Below are positions 6,100 to 8,159 of a DNA stretch of 8,159 bases, piece after piece. The notes under the pieces were generated by a model, which worked only from the letters and a program-made list of their open reading frames with translations, was not told where the DNA came from and searched no databases. The stretch is from an uncultured Collinsella sp. GTDB lineage: Bacteria; Actinomycetota; Coriobacteriia; Coriobacteriales; Coriobacteriaceae. Position numbers and translations under genes: made by a program. Location: contig CALINZ010000327.1 of NCBI GenBank assembly GCA_938045085.1, positions 1 through 8,159 on the forward strand, read 5' to 3'. Each line of letters opens with the position of its first letter. The stretch's first letter is position 1.

Positions 6100-6187
6100 A
6101 AATCTCTACATTTCATCAGATTTTAGGTTCTAAAAATTCTGCGTTTCATCGATAATCAAGCGTATAAAACTTTGCATTTCATTTGAT
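6100..6187. repeat. Three imperfect direct repeats with exact 33-base period
   Basis: The core C-A/G-TTTCAT occurs at 6109, 6142 and 6175, exactly 33 bases apart each time. Similarity extends to both sides: AAA-rich then CTCTA, TTCTG or CTTTG before the core, and CAGAT, CGAT or TTGAT after it. The spacers differ. A possible -10 (TATAAA, 6163-6168) lies between copies two and three, though no good -35 is seen. The third copy ends a few bases before the ATPase ribosome site, so the repeats may bind a regulator of that gene. Three weak copies of about 20 bases are not a CRISPR array. Confidence 0.55.
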
Positions 6188-6206
6188 GACACCGAGGGGA
6201 GAGCCT

Positions 6207-7568
6207 ATGCTGCGCAGGAAAATAGCGGCAGAGCTGGAGCGTTGGCTGAAGTCTTCCGAGCAAAAGGCCTTGTTCATTACGGGTTCTCGCCAGATTGGCA
6301 AAAGCTATTCGATTCGCGCATTTGGCAAAGCCAACCATGCAACCTACATCGAGCTTAACCTCATGGAAAACCGCCAGGCAAAAGATGCTCTTCTCGAGGC
6401 GCGGAATGCCGATGATTTCATCAGCAGGGTGACGCTTCTTTCGGGAAAGTCGATTGCGCCAGGCAAAACGCTCGTGTTTATCGATGAGGTCCAAGAGGCC
6501 CCCGACATCATGACGATGGCAAAGTTCCTTGTTGAGGACGGGAGGTGCCGCTGGGCGTTTTCGGGGTCAATGCTCGGGACTCAGTTCAAGGGCGTCAGGT
6601 CCTATCCCGTGGGGTATGTCCACGAGCTTAGGATGTTCCCGCTCGATTTTGAGGAGTTTTGCTGGGCAACCGGGGTGAGCGAGGGGGCTCGCCAAACGAT
6701 ACGTGACGCGTGTATCAGCGAGAGGCCCGTTCCTGATTACATTCATGACGCGATGATGGCAAACTTCAGGACCTATACCGTTGTCGGCGGAATGCCGGAG
6801 GTCGTGCAGCGTTTCCTTGACACGCAGGGCGACCTTGCCTCTGTTCGTCAGCTACAGTCAGAGCTCAACGAACAGTACCGGCGGGATATCTCCAAGTATG
6901 CAAGCGGGCGAGCCCTTCAGGTGCAGAGCATTTACGATCAGCTCCCTATTATGCTCGAGGGCGAAAACAAGCGCTTCGTGCTCAATTCCATTGACCCCAA
7001 GGCTCACTACGAGAAGTATCAGCGAGATTTTGTATGGCTTGTCGATGCCGGCGTTGCTCTCAAAGCCGATATCGTAACCGAGCCAAAATCGCCCTTGCTC
7101 AAGACGGCACGGCCATCGCAGTTCAAGCTATATCAATCGGATACGGGCATGTTGATGGCGCGCTACCCCGTCGGAGTCGCCCAAGCGGCGTATCTTGATA
7201 GCAAGGAGCCCAATCTGGGCGGCATTTACGAAAACGTGGTGGCCCAGCAGCTGGCTGCCCAAAATCGCCAGCTTTACTACTATCAGACAAAAAAGCGCGG
7301 TGAAGTGGACTTTGTGGTCGATGGACCGGATGGGACGGCTGTTCCGATCGAGGTTAAATCGGGCTCCTATTACCACGCGCACGCTGCGCTCGGTCATGTG
7401 CTTGATACGGCTGAATATGGCGTAAGGCTCGGGATTGTTTTCTCGAGAGGCAACGTTGAGCGCAACGGAGCGGTTCTCTATTTGCCGCTATATGCGACCT
7501 GGGCCCTTTCGGATGTTTTGGGCGACTCCTGCGCCGAGGGGATAAAGCTGGAGGTCAAGCCGGTCTAG
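6207..7568 (+). CDS. AAA-type ATPase with DUF4143 C-terminal domain
   Basis: This 453-residue protein has a P-loop ATPase domain (AAA_14 type) over about residues 15-150 and a DUF4143 domain with a restriction-endonuclease-like fold over about 200-440. Walker A is GSRQIGKS (26-33) with the typical RQ-x-GK. Walker B is LVFIDEVQ (89-96), followed by FSGSMLG (118-124), a sensor-like motif. YPVGYVHELRMFPLDF (133-148) and VVGGMPEVV (192-200) are family hallmarks. Near the end, GEVDFVV (365-371) and IEVKSG (381-386) resemble the PD-(D/E)XK core. Cellular role is unknown; such proteins are widespread in gut bacteria, often in several copies. The start at 6207 is chosen for the GAGGGGAG site (6194-6201); TTG 6183 and ATG 6186 lie before that site. 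Two 60-base samples are each 31/60 GC, below neighbouring genes, hinting at transfer. It stands alone, with repeats on both sides. Confidence 0.9.
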   Translation: MLRRKIAAELERWLKSSEQKALFITGSRQIGKSYSIRAFGKANHATYIELNLMENRQAKDALLEARNADDFISRVTLLSGKSIAPGKTLVFIDEVQEAPDIMTMAKFLVEDGRCRWAFSGSMLGTQFKGVRSYPVGYVHELRMFPLDFEEFCWATGVSEGARQTIRDACISERPVPDYIHDAMMANFRTYTVVGGMPEVVQRFLDTQGDLASVRQLQSELNEQYRRDISKYASGRALQVQSIYDQLPIMLEGENKRFVLNSIDPKAHYEKYQRDFVWLVDAGVALKADIVTEPKSPLLKTARPSQFKLYQSDTGMLMARYPVGVAQAAYLDSKEPNLGGIYENVVAQQLAAQNRQLYYYQTKKRGEVDFVVDGPDGTAVPIEVKSGSYYHAHAALGHVLDTAEYGVRLGIVFSRGNVERNGAVLYLPLYATWALSDVLGDSCAEGIKLEVKPV

Positions 7569-7580
7569 GGCTAGTTCCGG

Positions 7581-7592
7581 ATGTGACAAAGG
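7581..7592 (+). repeat. Second copy of ATGTGACAAAGG behind the ATPase gene
   Basis: These 12 bases are identical to 6033-6044, the left half of the palindrome upstream of the ATPase gene. Here the right half is missing: the sequence continues CGTGGCCC. It lies in the 46-base gap between two converging genes, where I see no good terminator. Confidence 0.5.
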
Positions 7593-7614
7593 CGTGGCCC
7601 GCGACCTCGATTGC

Positions 7615-8061
7615 CTACAGCTGCTCGAGCATAGCGGTGCAGCCGTCGAGTACGTCGCGGTAGGTGGCATCGAAATTGCCGGTGTACCAGGGGTCGGCCA
7701 CGTCGCCGGGGCGCTCGGTCCAATCGAGCATGCGCGTAATCTTGCCGTCGGGGTCGTCGCCAAAGATGCGACGCAGGCCACGCGCGTTCTCGTCGTCCAT
7801 ATAGACAATGTGGTCCCAGTCGCCATACTCCGCGCGACGCACCTGACGTGCACGATGTGCGACGACGGGAATCCCGACCTCGCGCAGCTTGGCAACGGTA
7901 CCGTGGTGTGGCGGGTTGCCGATCTCCTCGGTCGAGGTCGCAGCGGAGTCAATGACAAACTCGCCCGCGCGCCCGGCGCGCCGCACCAGCTCGGTAAACA
8001 CCGACTCAGCCATCGTCGAGCGACAGATGTTGCCATGGCAGATAAACAGTATGCGTTGCAT
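7615..8061 (-). CDS. Low-molecular-weight protein tyrosine phosphatase
   Basis: This 148-residue cytoplasmic phosphatase hydrolyses phosphotyrosine through a Cys nucleophile. The P-loop is at the extreme N-terminus: CHGNICRST (8-16), matching C-x(5)-R-S/T with nucleophile Cys8, Arg14 and the second Cys13 common in this family. The residue after Ser is Thr instead of the usual Pro. The general acid is Asp123 in DPWY (123-126), equivalent to the family's DPYY-type loop. Length is typical. The start is supported by AAAGGA upstream of the ATG with 9-base spacing. In bacteria these enzymes often act on capsule-related tyrosine kinases or on stress proteins, but no capsule gene is visible here, so the target is unknown. 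The gene converges with the ATPase gene. Aspartate-rich patches (DD at 89-90 and 102-103) are unremarkable. Confidence 0.94.
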   Translation of the reverse strand: MQRILFICHGNICRSTMAESVFTELVRRAGRAGEFVIDSAATSTEEIGNPPHHGTVAKLREVGIPVVAHRARQVRRAEYGDWDHIVYMDDENARGLRRIFGDDPDGKITRMLDWTERPGDVADPWYTGNFDATYRDVLDGCTAMLEQL

Positions 8062-8159
8062 GAGCGGTTTCCTTTCTAGGCGGTCGTGCAGGGCTTACAG
8101 ACTGCTCTTGAGGCAGTTTGCTCCAATAAAGCCCGCTGCGTACAAGGGGAGGTGGCGTA
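8062..8159. other. Upstream region of the phosphatase gene, window edge
   Basis: Apart from the phosphatase ribosome site, this edge holds a small hairpin (CAGACTGC 8098-8105 with GCAGTTTG 8113-8120, one G-T pair). On the plus strand, AAGGGGAGG (8144-8152) sits close to the right edge and could be the ribosome site of a divergent gene starting beyond the window. No clear -35/-10 pair is seen on either strand. Confidence 0.35.

Noticed and set aside
6100..6187. CRISPR array
   Set aside because: Only three poorly matched copies of about 20 bases with gaps of about 12 bases, and no cas gene in the window.
7593..7614. Terminator between the converging ATPase and phosphatase genes
   Set aside because: GGC/GCC bases allow small stems but there is no T-run on either strand.

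Overview
The window looks like a chromosomal stretch from a GC-rich, Gram-positive-type bacterium. I think a gut member of the Coriobacteriia (Actinomycetota) close to Collinsella is most likely. The basis is CGC/GGC/CTG-rich codon use, strong Shine-Dalgarno sites of the AAGGAGG type, the gene families present, and intergenic palindromes built on ATGTGACAAAGG. I recall such palindromes from this group but could not check. The genus is an inference; nothing in the window proves it.

Left part (1-4183, minus strand): a three-gene operon reading leftward. A MarR-family regulator is followed by two half-size ABC exporter subunits. Each junction overlaps by exactly 8 bases (ATGATTAA, ATGAGTAA), so translation is probably coupled. 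The first exporter subunit has a degenerate ATP site (Asp-Asp Walker B, Gln in the H-loop); the second has canonical residues and runs off the left edge. Together they should form a heterodimeric multidrug-type exporter controlled by the MarR protein. A good promoter (TTGACA-17-TAGATT) and an inverted repeat at the transcription start suggest autorepression. The last 180 or so visible codons of the second subunit use a different codon set (AGA, AGG, CGG, GGA) and lower GC, with the change close to the Walker A motif.

Middle (4184-4876): a 693-base gap between divergent genes, full of palindromes. It holds a 12-bp perfect hairpin, a nested double hairpin of about 92 bases, and a 158-base non-coding element bounded by perfect 27-bp inverted repeats (MITE- or REP-like).

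Centre right (4877-6023, plus strand): a pyridoxal/pyridoxamine kinase-like gene is coupled by another ATGAGTAA overlap to a small Cys/His-rich protein of the TIGR04076 type. A 33-bp imperfect palindrome and a possible overlapping terminator follow.

Right part: three imperfect direct repeats with an exact 33-base period precede a lower-GC AAA-type ATPase with a DUF4143/PD-(D/E)XK-like C-terminus (6207-7568, plus). A second ATGTGACAAAGG lies just behind that gene. A convergent low-molecular-weight protein tyrosine phosphatase gene (7615-8061, minus) closes the window.

I did not find a CRISPR array, tRNA, rRNA or a clearly new multi-gene system. The most interesting signals are the codon-use break in the exporter gene, the repeat-rich gap, and the iterons with flanking repeats around the ATPase gene.
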